A stretch of 64,000 nucleotides of DNA from Kaistia soli DSM 19436. Lineage in GTDB: Bacteria; Pseudomonadota; Alphaproteobacteria; Rhizobiales; Kaistiaceae. Each line of letters starts with the position of its first letter. Within the stretch, counting starts at the first letter, position 1. A program made the translations under genes and the position numbers. The stretch covers positions 1-64,000 of the forward strand of contig NZ_FQUP01000005.1 of assembly GCF_900129325.1 (NCBI RefSeq), written 5' to 3'. Below the pieces are notes generated by a model. That model was not told the origin of the DNA, made no database searches, and saw only the letters and a list, made by a program, of their open reading frames with translations. Shown here piece by piece: positions 55,509 to 64,000 of the stretch.

Positions 55509-57767
55509 ATGGGCAAGGCACTGATTCCGCCTGACGGCGGCGACATCGAAGGCATCAATCTGCGCGAGGCGCTCGAGCAGCGTTACCTTGCCTATGCGCT
55601 TTCGACCATCATGCACCGGGCGCTGCCCGACGCCCGCGACGGTCTCAAGCCCGTCCATCGCCGTATTCTTTATGCGATGCGCCAGCTGCGGCTCGATCCC
55701 GACGCCGGCTTCAAGAAGTCGGCCCGCGTCGTCGGCGACGTCATCGGCAAATATCACCCGCATGGCGACCAGTCCGTCTATGACGCGCTGGTCCGTCTGG
55801 CGCAGGATTTCGCCGTCCGCTTTCCGCTCGTCGACGGCCAGGGCAATTTCGGCAATGTCGACGGCGATAGCGCCGCAGCCATGCGCTACACCGAAACGCG
55901 CATGACCGAGGTCGCGGCCCTCCTTCTGGAGGGTATCGACGAGAATGCCGTCGACTTCCGCGAGACCTATGACGGCGAGGACAGCGAGCCGATCGTCCTG
56001 CCGGGCAACTTTCCGAACCTGCTCGCCAACGGCTCCTCCGGTATTGCCGTGGGCATGGCGACGTCGATCCCGCCGCACAATGTCGCCGAACTCTGCGATG
56101 CCGCGATCATGCTCATCAGCCAGCCAGACAGCGATGTCGCGGCGCTGATGCAGCATGTGAAGGGTCCGGACTTTCCTACCGGTGGCATCATCGTCGACGA
56201 CCAGACGGCGATCGCCGAGGCCTATCGCACAGGCCGCGGCGGTTTCCGCGTCCGCGCGAAGTGGCATATCGAGGACCAGGGCCGCGGCACCTATCTGATC
56301 GTCGTGACGGAAATCCCCTATCAGGTGCAGAAATCGCGCCTGATCGAGAAGCTGGCTGAACTTGTGCAGACCAAGCGCGTGCCGCTGCTGGTCGATGTAC
56401 GCGACGAGTCGGCCGAGGATATCCGCGTCGTGCTGGAGCCGCGGGCCCGCACCGTCGATGCAGCGCTGTTGATGGAATCGCTCTTCAAGCTCAGCGATCT
56501 CGAAAGCCGCATCTCGCTGAACATGAACGTGCTCTCGAAGGGCATCGTTCCGAAGGTCATGAGCCTTGGCGAGGTGCTCCGCGAATGGCTCGATCATCGC
56601 CGCGAGGTGCTGCTGCGCCGGTCTGCCTTCCGTCAGGAGCAGATCCGCAAGCGCCTTGAGGTGCTCGGCGGCTATATCATCGCCTATCTCAATCTCGACG
56701 AGGTGATCGGCATCATCCGTGAGGAGGACGAGCCGAAGGCCGAGTTGATGCGGACCTTCGAGCTGACGGATGTCCAGGCCGAGGCGATCCTCAATATGCG
56801 GCTCCGCTCGCTGCGCAAGCTGGAGGAGATGGAGCTGCGCCGCGAGCATGCCAATCTCTCGGAAGAGCTCGCGCAGATCGATGCGTTGATGGCGTCCGAA
56901 GGCAAGCAGTGGAAGACCATCGCCTGGCAGATCGGCGAAATCCGCAAGACGTTTGGGCCTGAGACCCCGCTCGGCAAGCGCCGCACGGCGTTCGCCGACG
57001 CGCCGACTCATGACGTCGAGGACCTGCAGCAGGCGATGATCGAGCGCGAGCCGATCACCGTGGTGGTGTCGGAGAAGGGCTGGATTCGAGCGCTGAAGGG
57101 CCATGTCGGCGACCTCTCCACCCTCACATTCAAGACCGACGACGGTCTCAAATTCGCGCTGCATGCCGAGACCACGGACAAGATCCTCGTCTTCTCGACC
57201 GGCGGGCGATTTTATACGCTCGGCGCCGACAAGTTGCCGGGCGGGCGCGGCCATGGCGAGCCTGTTCGCCTAATGGTCGACATGGACAATGAACAGGACA
57301 TCATTTCCGTCTTCGTCCATAAGCCCGGCCGCAAGCTCATGGTCGCGTCCAGCGAGGGCTACGGCTTCGTCGTGTCCGAGGTCGACATCATCGCGAATAC
57401 CCGCAAGGGCAAGCAGGTGCTGAATGTCGATGGCACGGCCGAGGCGTCGCTCTGCGTAGACGCTTCAGGCGATATGGTGGCGATCATCGGCAAGAACCGG
57501 AAGTTCCTGGCTTTCCCGCTTGAGCAGATGCCGGAAATGTCGCGTGGTAAGGGCGTCCGGCTGCAGCGCTACCGCGACGGCGGACCGGCCGATATTCGCG
57601 TCTTCTCGCGCGACAAAGGCCTGACCTGGCAGGATTCGTCGGGTCGCCTCTATACGCGGTCGATGGAGGAGTTGAAGGACTTCGTCGCGGATCGCGGCCA
57701 GGCCGGACGCTTGCCGCCGGATCGTTTCCCGAAGACCAACACCTTCGGCACGCCCGCTATACCTTGA
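55509..57767 (+). CDS. parC: DNA topoisomerase IV subunit A
   Basis: ParC breaks and rejoins DNA to unlink daughter chromosomes. The 752-residue product begins [52 protein letters not shown]. The catalytic tyrosine is Y127 in [13 protein letters not shown]. The quinolone-resistance region ([17 protein letters not shown]) is visible. After the breakage domain comes the blade-type C-terminal domain (about 495-752). Length and the short CTD tell it from GyrA. No strong ribosome-binding site is seen before the ATG. Confidence 0.94.
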   Translation: MGKALIPPDGGDIEGINLREALEQRYLAYALSTIMHRALPDARDGLKPVHRRILYAMRQLRLDPDAGFKKSARVVGDVIGKYHPHGDQSVYDALVRLAQDFAVRFPLVDGQGNFGNVDGDSAAAMRYTETRMTEVAALLLEGIDENAVDFRETYDGEDSEPIVLPGNFPNLLANGSSGIAVGMATSIPPHNVAELCDAAIMLISQPDSDVAALMQHVKGPDFPTGGIIVDDQTAIAEAYRTGRGGFRVRAKWHIEDQGRGTYLIVVTEIPYQVQKSRLIEKLAELVQTKRVPLLVDVRDESAEDIRVVLEPRARTVDAALLMESLFKLSDLESRISLNMNVLSKGIVPKVMSLGEVLREWLDHRREVLLRRSAFRQEQIRKRLEVLGGYIIAYLNLDEVIGIIREEDEPKAELMRTFELTDVQAEAILNMRLRSLRKLEEMELRREHANLSEELAQIDALMASEGKQWKTIAWQIGEIRKTFGPETPLGKRRTAFADAPTHDVEDLQQAMIEREPITVVVSEKGWIRALKGHVGDLSTLTFKTDDGLKFALHAETTDKILVFSTGGRFYTLGADKLPGGRGHGEPVRLMVDMDNEQDIISVFVHKPGRKLMVASSEGYGFVVSEVDIIANTRKGKQVLNVDGTAEASLCVDASGDMVAIIGKNRKFLAFPLEQMPEMSRGKGVRLQRYRDGGPADIRVFSRDKGLTWQDSSGRLYTRSMEELKDFVADRGQAGRLPPDRFPKTNTFGTPAIP

Positions 57768-57864
57768 GGCCGGCCGGGGATGTTCGTTGCCCGCAACACC
57801 TCTCGTTATGTCAACCGATCTCGGCCCGTCGCCGGCGTGATGATGATCTCGGGCTTGATCTGAC

Positions 57865-58383
57865 ATGGGCGTTTAGAACGTCCTGATCGAAGGCGTGTCC
57901 GGTTCCGGCAAGACCTCGGTGGCCACCGAACTCCAGCGGCGCGGATATCACGTCATTCATGGCGACCGCGAACTCGCCTACCGAGGCGATCCCCGGACCG
58001 GGGAGCCGCTGGACATCGATCCTTCCGACCCGCCGAACATGGATGTCGCCTTCGGGCACAGGCACCATCTCTGGGATGTCGACAAGGTCAGGGCGCTCAC
58101 GGCGGACCGGAGCTGGCCGGTGACCTTTTTCTGCGGCGGTTCGCGGAATTTCGACCGCTTCGTCGGCTGGTTCGACGCGGTTTTCGTTCTCGCTGTCGAT
58201 CATGAAACCCTAAAGTGGCGTCTCGCCAGCCGGCCGGATGACGAGTTCGGCGGTACGCCGGCGCAGCGGGATTTCATCCTTGGGCTCTCGGCGACGCGGG
58301 AGAATATTCCTTCGGGCGCGATCGAGATCGATGGGACGGCACCGCTGGCGCGAGTTGTCGATGCGATCCTCGCGAAATGCTGA
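57865..58383 (+). pseudogene. P-loop nucleotide kinase-like gene with in-frame TAG at codon 4
   Basis: Starting at the ATG at 57865 the frame reads Met-Gly-Val, then TAG (57874-57876), then NVLIEGVSGSGKTSVATELQRRGYHVIHGDREL and on without a further stop to 58383. The N-terminal beta-strand and the first glycine of the Walker A lie after the TAG but before the GTG at 57895, from which 162 residues remain open. Starting at that GTG would lose the strand and part of the P-loop. The rest looks intact: DDEFGGTPAQRDFILGL, GTAPLARVVDAILAKC. Either a real nonsense mutation, a sequencing error, a suppressed TAG, or an unusual later start (CTG 57883) explains this. The frame was kept as one gene. It lies between parC and bpt. 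Confidence 0.6.
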
Positions 58384-58398
58384 CGAGGATGCGTCAGC

Positions 58399-59145
58399 TT
58401 ACTTCGCCGGTTCCCAGCCTTGCGCCCCGAGATGTTCCTGCGGCCGGAAGCGCGCCTTGTAGGCCATCTTGCGCGAGCCGGCGACCCAATAGCCGAGATA
58501 GACATAGGGCAGGCCCATCTTCCGCGCCCGAGCGATATGATCGAGGATCATGAAGCTGCCGAGCGAGCGGTCGATATAGTCGGGCTCGTAGAACGAATAG
58601 ACCATCGACAGCCCATCGGAGAGGACATCGGTCAGGGCCGTGCCGATCAGCGGGCCTTCGCCGGCGCCGGTGATGGCGCTGTCAGGTCCGCGGAAGCGAT
58701 ATTCGATCAGCATGGTCTCGACATGGGTGTCCTCGACCATCATCGCATAGTCGAGCACCGTCATATCGGCCATGCCGCCCTCGGCGTGACGCGCATCCAG
58801 ATAGGCGCGGAACAGCGAATACTGGTCAGAGGTTGGCGCAGGCGCGACGCGCATGCCGATGACATCCCGGTTTTTCTCGATGACGCGGCGAAAGCTCCGG
58901 CCGGGCTGGAAGCGATCGACGGGAACGCGAATGGAGACGCAAGCCTTGCAAGTCTCGCAGGCGGGCCGATAGGCGATGTTCTGGCTGCGACGGAAGCCGC
59001 CCTGCGTCAGGATCTCGTTGAGCGCCGACGCCCGCGCTCCCACGAGATGGGTGAACACCTTCCGTTCCATCTGGCCCGGCAGATAGGGACAGGGCGACGG
59101 CGCCGTGAGGAAGAATTGCGGTGTATCGGTCTGATGGTGCGTCAT
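58399..59145 (-). CDS. bpt: Aspartate/glutamate leucyltransferase (Bpt)
   Basis: Bpt adds leucine to N-terminal Asp or Glu, marking proteins for ClpAP by the N-degron pathway. The start at 59145 ([34 protein letters not shown]) gives 248 residues. The two CxxC-type cysteines are in [16 protein letters not shown], preceded by [12 protein letters not shown]. The C-terminal half has the GNAT-like segment [25 protein letters not shown] and PYVYLGYWV. The longer frame upstream begins with [11 protein letters not shown] and is not conserved. It is followed downstream, in the convergent direction, by the kinase-like gene, 15 bases apart. Confidence 0.93.
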   Translation of the reverse strand: MTHHQTDTPQFFLTAPSPCPYLPGQMERKVFTHLVGARASALNEILTQGGFRRSQNIAYRPACETCKACVSIRVPVDRFQPGRSFRRVIEKNRDVIGMRVAPAPTSDQYSLFRAYLDARHAEGGMADMTVLDYAMMVEDTHVETMLIEYRFRGPDSAITGAGEGPLIGTALTDVLSDGLSMVYSFYEPDYIDRSLGSFMILDHIARARKMGLPYVYLGYWVAGSRKMAYKARFRPQEHLGAQGWEPAK

Positions 59146-59224
59146 CGGGCGAAAGGCCGTCGCGGCTCGTCTGGGCAAGAACGATAATACGCCGGCGCTT
59201 CGGCCTGAAGGCCTATTCCGCCGC

Positions 59225-59740
59225 TCACCGGCGGCTTCGAACCAGCGGGTCGCGATTCATGACGACCGTACCCAGCAGCATGTCATGAAGCAGGCGCTTG
59301 CGATTGGAAAAGAAGCCGATCAGCAGTACGAAAGGCGTCAGCAGCGAGATCGATACCCAATAGAGAATGACATGAGCGGCGGCGATGAAGAAGCCGACGC
59401 GGCCGCCGTCGGTTGCCCGGATGGCGAGCCCAGCGAGGCGCATCCCCGGCGTCCCGGCATTCGGACCGCCGAGCGTCAGCGCGACATAGAGCACCGCGAC
59501 GATGGCGAAGAAGGGCAGGGCGAAGAGGAACCAGGCCACGCCGAACGTGAAGAGCCCGAGGGTGAACACCACCAACACGGCCAGAAGTTCGAACAGGCCG
59601 AGCAGCACGACATCGACGATGAAGGCCAGCACGCGCTTGCCAAGCACCCCGGAAAAGAGCTGGGGTTCGCTCACCGGATCAAAGACCTCACCCGAGATGA
59701 ATATCTCGCGCTCCGCGATGCCCATCGACTGATGCTCCAT
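59225..59740 (-). CDS. RDD family membrane protein
   Basis: The ATG at 59740, after ggag, gives 171 residues. RDD proteins are small membrane proteins with conserved Arg and Asp residues in the first helix; here [28 protein letters not shown] fits the RDD pattern (R and D near positions 37-45). A second and third helix ([22 protein letters not shown] and [24 protein letters not shown]), and [12 protein letters not shown] between, complete the fold. Function is unknown; some members are proposed transporters. It lies upstream of bpt on the minus strand and is divergent from the GT2 gene. Confidence 0.88.
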   Translation of the reverse strand: MEHQSMGIAEREIFISGEVFDPVSEPQLFSGVLGKRVLAFIVDVVLLGLFELLAVLVVFTLGLFTFGVAWFLFALPFFAIVAVLYVALTLGGPNAGTPGMRLAGLAIRATDGGRVGFFIAAAHVILYWVSISLLTPFVLLIGFFSNRKRLLHDMLLGTVVMNRDPLVRSRR

Positions 59741-59835
59741 AATCTCCGTCTCCGTGCCACGTTGCACCGCACTGTCGGCGAATGCTAGATCGTCCGCTTC
59801 CGAGCGTGATCGTGGGACCACGCGCCGGAGATGTC

Positions 59836-60873
59836 ATGTCGCAAGTGGAGCGCGTTCCCTTGAACTCAAATAACGCGGCTCCGGACGCGCTCAGCAGCCG
59901 GGCCGGATATCAGATGGCATCAGCGGACGAAATTAAAAGGCCGCGTCTATCGGTGGTGGCGCCGGCCTACAATGAGGAAGCCTCTCTCGAGGTCTTTCAC
60001 GAGCGCGCTTCTGCCTCGGCTCGCGCCGTGGCCGGTGACGATTATGAGATCATCATCGTCGACGACGGCTCCGCCGACCGGACCTTCGAGATTGCCAGGA
60101 GCCTTGCTGCCAGCGACCCGCATGTGGTGGCAGTTCGCCTCTCGCGCAACTTCGGCCATCAGCTCGCGCTCTGCGCCGGCCTTAGCATCTGCCGCGGCGC
60201 GCATGTGCTGATCATCGATGCCGATCTGCAGGATCCGCCAGAGCTCGTCAGCGAAATGTTCCGCGTCATGGAGGCGGAAAAGGCGGAAGTGGTCTATGGC
60301 CGGCGCAGGAGCCGCGCCGGAGAAACGGCGTTCAAGCGCGGTTCGGCCAAGGCGTTCTATCGCGGTCTGCGGCGCCTCGCCGATATCGACATTCCCGCTG
60401 ACACGGGCGATTTCCGTCTCATCACCCGCCGCGTCTGCGACATTCTCAATGCCATGCCGGAGCGCTACCGCTTCACGCGCGGGCTCGTCAGCTGGGTCGG
60501 CTTCCGGCAGATCGCCATTCCCTATGATCGGGAAGCCCGTTTCGCTGGAACATCCGGCTACCCGCTGAAGAAGATGGTTCGTTTCGCGGTCGACGCGATC
60601 ACAAGCTTCTCGATCCTGCCGCTGCGGGTTGCGAGCGTCGTCGGGCTCGCCGCATCGCTCGTGAGCGTCATGGCCATTCTTTATTCGCTCGTAGCCTGGC
60701 TGTCCGGCCACACCGTCGCCGGCTGGACCAGCCTGCTCTCGGCCATCTTTCTCGTCGGCGGCATCCAGCTCTTCGTGCTCGGCATCATCGGCGAATATCT
60801 CGGTCGCCTCTATCTCGAGACCAAGCAGCGACCGCTTTTCATCATCGACGACGTCTACCGGTCGCAGGGTTGA
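59836..60873 (+). CDS. Polyprenyl-phosphate glycosyltransferase (GT2, DPM1/GtrB-like)
   Basis: The ATG at 59836, with a ggag six bases ahead, gives 345 residues. The GT-A domain (about 35-260) has LSVVAPAYNEEASLEVF, DYEIIIVDDGSADRT, the acidic motif IIDADLQDPPELV and the acceptor region GDFRLITRR. Two C-terminal membrane helices (about 270-330) anchor it to the inner membrane, as in GtrB and ArnC. Such enzymes load a sugar on polyprenyl phosphate, which GT-C enzymes then use in the periplasm. Two GT-C-like genes follow at once, which fits this division of labour. Confidence 0.9.
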   Translation: MSQVERVPLNSNNAAPDALSSRAGYQMASADEIKRPRLSVVAPAYNEEASLEVFHERASASARAVAGDDYEIIIVDDGSADRTFEIARSLAASDPHVVAVRLSRNFGHQLALCAGLSICRGAHVLIIDADLQDPPELVSEMFRVMEAEKAEVVYGRRRSRAGETAFKRGSAKAFYRGLRRLADIDIPADTGDFRLITRRVCDILNAMPERYRFTRGLVSWVGFRQIAIPYDREARFAGTSGYPLKKMVRFAVDAITSFSILPLRVASVVGLAASLVSVMAILYSLVAWLSGHTVAGWTSLLSAIFLVGGIQLFVLGIIGEYLGRLYLETKQRPLFIIDDVYRSQG

Positions 60874-60908
60874 GCGCACCCTCCCGTCTGGCGACCAAGG
60901 AGTTCCCG

Positions 60909-62582
60909 ATGACGACGATCGGCGCGATAGACGCGCCCGCAAAACCGCGGGCCTGGCGTGATCGCCTTGTCGAGTCGCTACCTTTCATCGCGATCTTTCT
61001 CATTACCTTCGTCGTCAACATCGCCTTCAGCCTTCGGCAGGGCCGGCTCGCCAGCGTTCCGATCCATGACGACGTCGCCTATCTCGCGGATGGCCTGAGC
61101 CGGGTGATTTTCGTCAAGGGCGATGGGCTCTGGTCGGCGATCGGATCGCTTATTGTGGACCCGCCTCACGCGCCGGTGACGACGCTGACGGCGATGTTCG
61201 GCTTCTGGGCCCTCGGTCCGGCCCCCATCTCCGCCTATATCGCGAACGGCTGGGTTCTCGCGCTCTATGTGGCGGTGCTCGCGGTTCTCAGCCGGCCCCT
61301 CGGCGGCCTCCTTGCGCGAACGCTTTTCGTTGCCGTGCTCGTCTTCGTTCCCGTTGCCCATGCGATGGTGACGGAGTTCCGGCCCGACATGGCGGGCGGG
61401 CTGCTGTTCGCGCTTGCGATCGCACTGATGTGCGGCACGGATTTCCGAAACGTCACCATCAAGAGACGGATCCATCTCGTCTTGCTGGCGCTGGCCGCAA
61501 CCATCACCAAGCCGAGCGCCGTGATTTTGACGATACCCGCGCTCGGCGTCGCCTTTGCCGTCGCCATGGTGGCCCAGGGTCTCTTCACCGGGAGGGCCAA
61601 AGTCCGGCTCCTGTTAAGCGGGCTGGCCACCGTCGCGCTCTATGCGCTGGCGCTGGTGCCCTTCGCAGTGGCGTTCGGCGCCGAGACGATCCGCTACATC
61701 CGCGATGTGCTGTTTACCAACTCGGATATCTGGGCGACGCCCGGCGATCGATGGTTTCACTGGACCTATCATTTCAGCGGCCCGGGCGGGACCGAGGCGC
61801 TTGGTGTGTTCGGCGTTCTGGCGCTGGTGATCGTCATCGTCGATCTGCTGATGTTCGTTCGCTTTCCCAGCTATCGGCGCCCGGGGGTCTTGCCTCTTTA
61901 TCTGACGATCGCGGTCGTCTATTGCGCCATGGCGGTCTCGACCGAGAAGACCGTGTTCCAGGGCAGTTATTTCTATTTGCCGTTGCTGTTCGCGGCCGCC
62001 AGCGCCTTCGTTCGGATCGTGGTGCAGGCACGGCTCCGCTGGTCCGTGCGCGCGCCGATCGGCAGCGATGTCGTGCTCGCGTCAGGCCTCGTTCTCGCGA
62101 TCCTGTTCCTGCCGCTTGGCGGGGCCTATACGGTCCGCGCCACGGACGGACCCGAGGCCGTCAGCCTGTTGCCGCAGATCTCGGATGCGATCTTCGCTCT
62201 TAACAAGAACGAATGGATCGACAGCCCTAGCTGTGCAGAGCGGACGATGCGGATCACCGCCATCAACTATGATCCGATCACCGCGGGAGCCATCCAGATG
62301 GCACTCGCCGAGGGGGGCCTGAACGTTGCGTCGGACTATGTCTTCTTTCCGCGCAGCCTGCAGGATGCGTTGAAGACGATCGACGATGTCGACCTCGTCG
62401 TCATGGCCGATCCCGCCGCCAAGCCAACCAACCAGTGGCTGCTCCTCGCAGCCATGGCGCCCGATATCTATCGCTATCTCAGCGAGAAGCCGGGCGTTCG
62501 GAAGATCCAGGTGGGCGTCTATCGCAATCATCCGTTCTGGCTCTTCGTGAAGCCGCACTGCGAACCGGTCACGCCGCCATGA
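60909..62582 (+). CDS. GT-C-like multi-pass membrane protein (first of a tandem pair)
   Basis: The start at 60909 follows an aaggag site; a TTG at 60870 overlapping the GT2 stop is possible but weaker. The 557-residue product has about ten membrane segments in the first ~400 residues and a soluble C-terminal part (about 420-557). The first periplasmic loop, after helix 1, has the acidic pair VPIHDDVAYLADGLSR, then IVDPPHAPVTTLTAMFGFW; acidic loops in this place are catalytic in GT-C glycosyltransferases. Other motifs are MVTEFRPDMAGG, ATITKPSAVIL and TEKTVFQGSYFYLP, all repeated in the next gene. It probably uses the lipid-linked sugar made by the GT2; acceptor unknown. Confidence 0.75.
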   Translation: MTTIGAIDAPAKPRAWRDRLVESLPFIAIFLITFVVNIAFSLRQGRLASVPIHDDVAYLADGLSRVIFVKGDGLWSAIGSLIVDPPHAPVTTLTAMFGFWALGPAPISAYIANGWVLALYVAVLAVLSRPLGGLLARTLFVAVLVFVPVAHAMVTEFRPDMAGGLLFALAIALMCGTDFRNVTIKRRIHLVLLALAATITKPSAVILTIPALGVAFAVAMVAQGLFTGRAKVRLLLSGLATVALYALALVPFAVAFGAETIRYIRDVLFTNSDIWATPGDRWFHWTYHFSGPGGTEALGVFGVLALVIVIVDLLMFVRFPSYRRPGVLPLYLTIAVVYCAMAVSTEKTVFQGSYFYLPLLFAAASAFVRIVVQARLRWSVRAPIGSDVVLASGLVLAILFLPLGGAYTVRATDGPEAVSLLPQISDAIFALNKNEWIDSPSCAERTMRITAINYDPITAGAIQMALAEGGLNVASDYVFFPRSLQDALKTIDDVDLVVMADPAAKPTNQWLLLAAMAPDIYRYLSEKPGVRKIQVGVYRNHPFWLFVKPHCEPVTPP

Positions 62583-62800
62583 GAAGGCTTATTGAGGCGT
62601 GGCCCCGCGAGCATCCCGTGTCGGCGATCACGCATTCCCGGAGAAAGGCGAAGTCAAATCGCCGATCGACGGCGATTTCGCCTCCCTCTCTTGAATGACG
62701 CGAGGGTCTTCGTCACTCTCGATGGGGATTCACCCGACCCGGGCGGGATCGGTCATGGTTCTCGCGCGCTTCTCCTGCTTCTCGGATCCTTCTGGGGTAT

Positions 62801-64000
62801 ATGCTTAATTCATTTTGGAAAACGCAGAGCAATGACGAGCGGCTTCTGGCGATTATCGTCGGAGCCCTGTTTGTCTTATTCGTTCTAGCCAATATTTCCT
62901 TAAGTTTGTTTCATGGCCATCTGGCCATGATTCCGATCTACGACGACATCAACTATATGTCGGATGGACTGTCGCGGTTGCGTTTCAGCAACGGGTCCGG
63001 CCTCCGCTCCGTCGTCAATTCGTTCATCGCCGATCCTCCGCATGCGCCGGTCACGACCCTCACCGCGATGATGGGCTTCTGGCTTCTAGGACCGGAGCCG
63101 ATCGCCGCCTATATCGCGAATAGTTGGGTCGTCCTTCTGTTCCTCGTGTTTCTGACGTGGATGAGTCGACCCATCGGGAACACGCTCGACAGGGCCCTCT
63201 TCATCGCGACGTTCCTGTTCGTGCCCGTGGTTCAGGCCATGGTCATGGAGTTTCGGCCGGATCTGCCGGCTGGGCTCATCGTTGGAATTGCCCTCTACAC
63301 AATCTGCACGATCGACTTGCGCCAGGCGACCAGGGCTCGGTTGTTCGGACTGGCCGCGCTGTTCGTCGCCGCGACCATCACCAAGCCCACAGCCTTCATC
63401 CTTGTCATGCCGGCGCTTGTCGGGGCGCTGCTGCTCGTTGCCGTCAGGTCGATCATCATCGACAGGGAGCATACGCGATCGAATCTCGCAAAAATCGCGC
63501 AGATCTTCGGTGCGTATATTCTACTGATGCTGCCGGTGTCTTTGATATGGGGGGCGCCGACATACAGATATGTCTATGACGCCCTTTTCACCTATGCCGA
63601 TGTCTGGCGATCAAGTGGCGATATCCAGTTTCATCTTCTCTATAATTCCACCGGTATCGGTGGGCAGGTGGCGCTGGGCAGGTTCCTGCGCAACGGTCTT
63701 GCGCTGATCTGCGTCGATGCCGTGATCTGGGCGGTGCGACGCCAGAGCCGGACCAGGGGGGTTATCGAGTATTATTTGCTGGTCGCCGGTCTCTATCTGG
63801 CGCTGGCGATTTCCGGCGAGAAGACGCTCTACCAGGGAAGCTTCTTCTATATCCCGTTCGTCATCGCGTTTGCCGCAGCGTCCGTGCGTATTCTCGTATT
63901 CGTCAAAGACATACTCGGACTGAAATGGCTCGCGCGCGCGTCGCTGATCTGCGTCGCCGCGTTTTACGTCTACAAGCTGCCGCTTGCTTCATATTACTAT
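62801..64000 (+). CDS. Second GT-C-like membrane protein, 3' end outside window
   Basis: Four hundred codons are open from the ATG at 62801 to the window edge. The start MLNSFWKTQSNDERLLAIIVG is preceded by tctggggtat, a short but possible ribosome-binding site. Alignment by eye with the preceding protein is continuous: MIPIYDDINYMSDGLSR, IADPPHAPVTTLTAMMGFWLLGPEPIAAYIANSW, MVMEFRPDLPAG, ATITKPTAFIL and GEKTLYQGSFFYIP. The first ~100 bases are less GC-rich than the neighbours. It looks like a diverged duplicate with the same type of activity, perhaps for a different sugar or acceptor. Confidence 0.75.
   Translation, partial: MLNSFWKTQSNDERLLAIIVGALFVLFVLANISLSLFHGHLAMIPIYDDINYMSDGLSRLRFSNGSGLRSVVNSFIADPPHAPVTTLTAMMGFWLLGPEPIAAYIANSWVVLLFLVFLTWMSRPIGNTLDRALFIATFLFVPVVQAMVMEFRPDLPAGLIVGIALYTICTIDLRQATRARLFGLAALFVAATITKPTAFILVMPALVGALLLVAVRSIIIDREHTRSNLAKIAQIFGAYILLMLPVSLIWGAPTYRYVYDALFTYADVWRSSGDIQFHLLYNSTGIGGQVALGRFLRNGLALICVDAVIWAVRRQSRTRGVIEYYLLVAGLYLALAISGEKTLYQGSFFYIPFVIAFAAASVRILVFVKDILGLKWLARASLICVAAFYVYKLPLASYYY

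Noticed and set aside
55503-57254. 583-codon minus-strand frame opposite parC
   Set aside because: ParC is certain on the other strand; the shadow has no domain or ribosome-binding site.
62583-62800. Possible small genes or a terminator between the two GT-C genes
   Set aside because: The frames there lack ribosome-binding sites and conserved sequence. An imperfect repeat around ggcgaa / ttcgcc has a bulge and no T-run, so it was not called a terminator.

Overview
The window is a high-GC, densely coded stretch of an alphaproteobacterial chromosome, most likely from the order Hyphomicrobiales (Rhizobiales). The evidence is the merged S10-spc-alpha ribosomal superoperon with adk between secY and rpsM, together with families typical of that order: an EipB-type envelope protein, a DUF2865 protein, Bpt leucyltransferase, a second type of glutamyl-tRNA synthetase, and an AraD1/GguC protein. 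The genus cannot be fixed from sequence alone. No gap between genes exceeds 300 bases. No tRNA, rRNA, IS element or CRISPR array was seen.

Layout. 1-14,700: the end of tuf, then 27 further genes of the S10, spc and alpha operons, all on the plus strand, closed by a strong terminator at 14,657-14,681. Almost every longer junction inside this block carries a GC-rich hairpin. 14,700-25,100: a UbiC-like exported protein and a proline-rich membrane protein on the minus strand, then a Do-type protease, RarA, a GST, a DHA2-type exporter, glutathione-dependent formaldehyde dehydrogenase, an ATPase and a fatty acid desaturase. 25,104-30,873: six minus-strand genes read RidA, glycerophosphodiesterase, FemAB-like acetyltransferase, LTA-synthase-like sulfatase-fold enzyme, 2-hydroxyacid dehydrogenase, HIT hydrolase. 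31,000-36,900: EipB, Gph, RpiA, a DUF2059 protein, glutathione reductase and an MHS-type transporter. 36,970-45,437: a free-standing Ada zinc domain with an AlkA-type glycosylase, an NTF2-like protein with a divergent XRE regulator, type II DAHP synthase, a GFA protein, an MFS-APH(6)-like pair controlled by a divergent TetR regulator with a visible operator, and a GluRS. 45,376-50,248: DUF2865, MATE exporter, CreA and GatB. 50,515-53,973: a FadR-type regulator, AraD1 and ketoglutarate semialdehyde dehydrogenase, which look like a sugar-acid catabolic cassette. 54,063-59,740: a small hypothetical protein, allantoinase PuuE, ParC, a P-loop kinase whose expected start is broken by a TAG, Bpt and an RDD protein. 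59,836-64,000: a polyprenyl-phosphate-type GT2 followed by two tandem GT-C-like membrane proteins, the second running off the window.

How the genes work together. The first quarter supplies ribosomes, the translocon and RNA polymerase alpha. GluRS and GatB together suggest the indirect, amidotransferase route of aminoacyl-tRNA synthesis. Glutathione reductase, GST, class III ADH and the GFA protein form a dispersed glutathione/formaldehyde set. Envelope functions recur: Do protease, EipB, LTA-synthase-like enzyme, GDPD and the terminal glycosyltransferase locus.

The least conventional observations are the in-frame TAG in the kinase, the split Ada/AlkA pair with a 45-residue tail made from antisense of its neighbour, the TetR operator covering the promoter of a drug-kinase/exporter pair, the terminator-like hairpin just before the MATE gene, and the GT2 plus twin GT-C locus. 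None of these by itself proves a new system.
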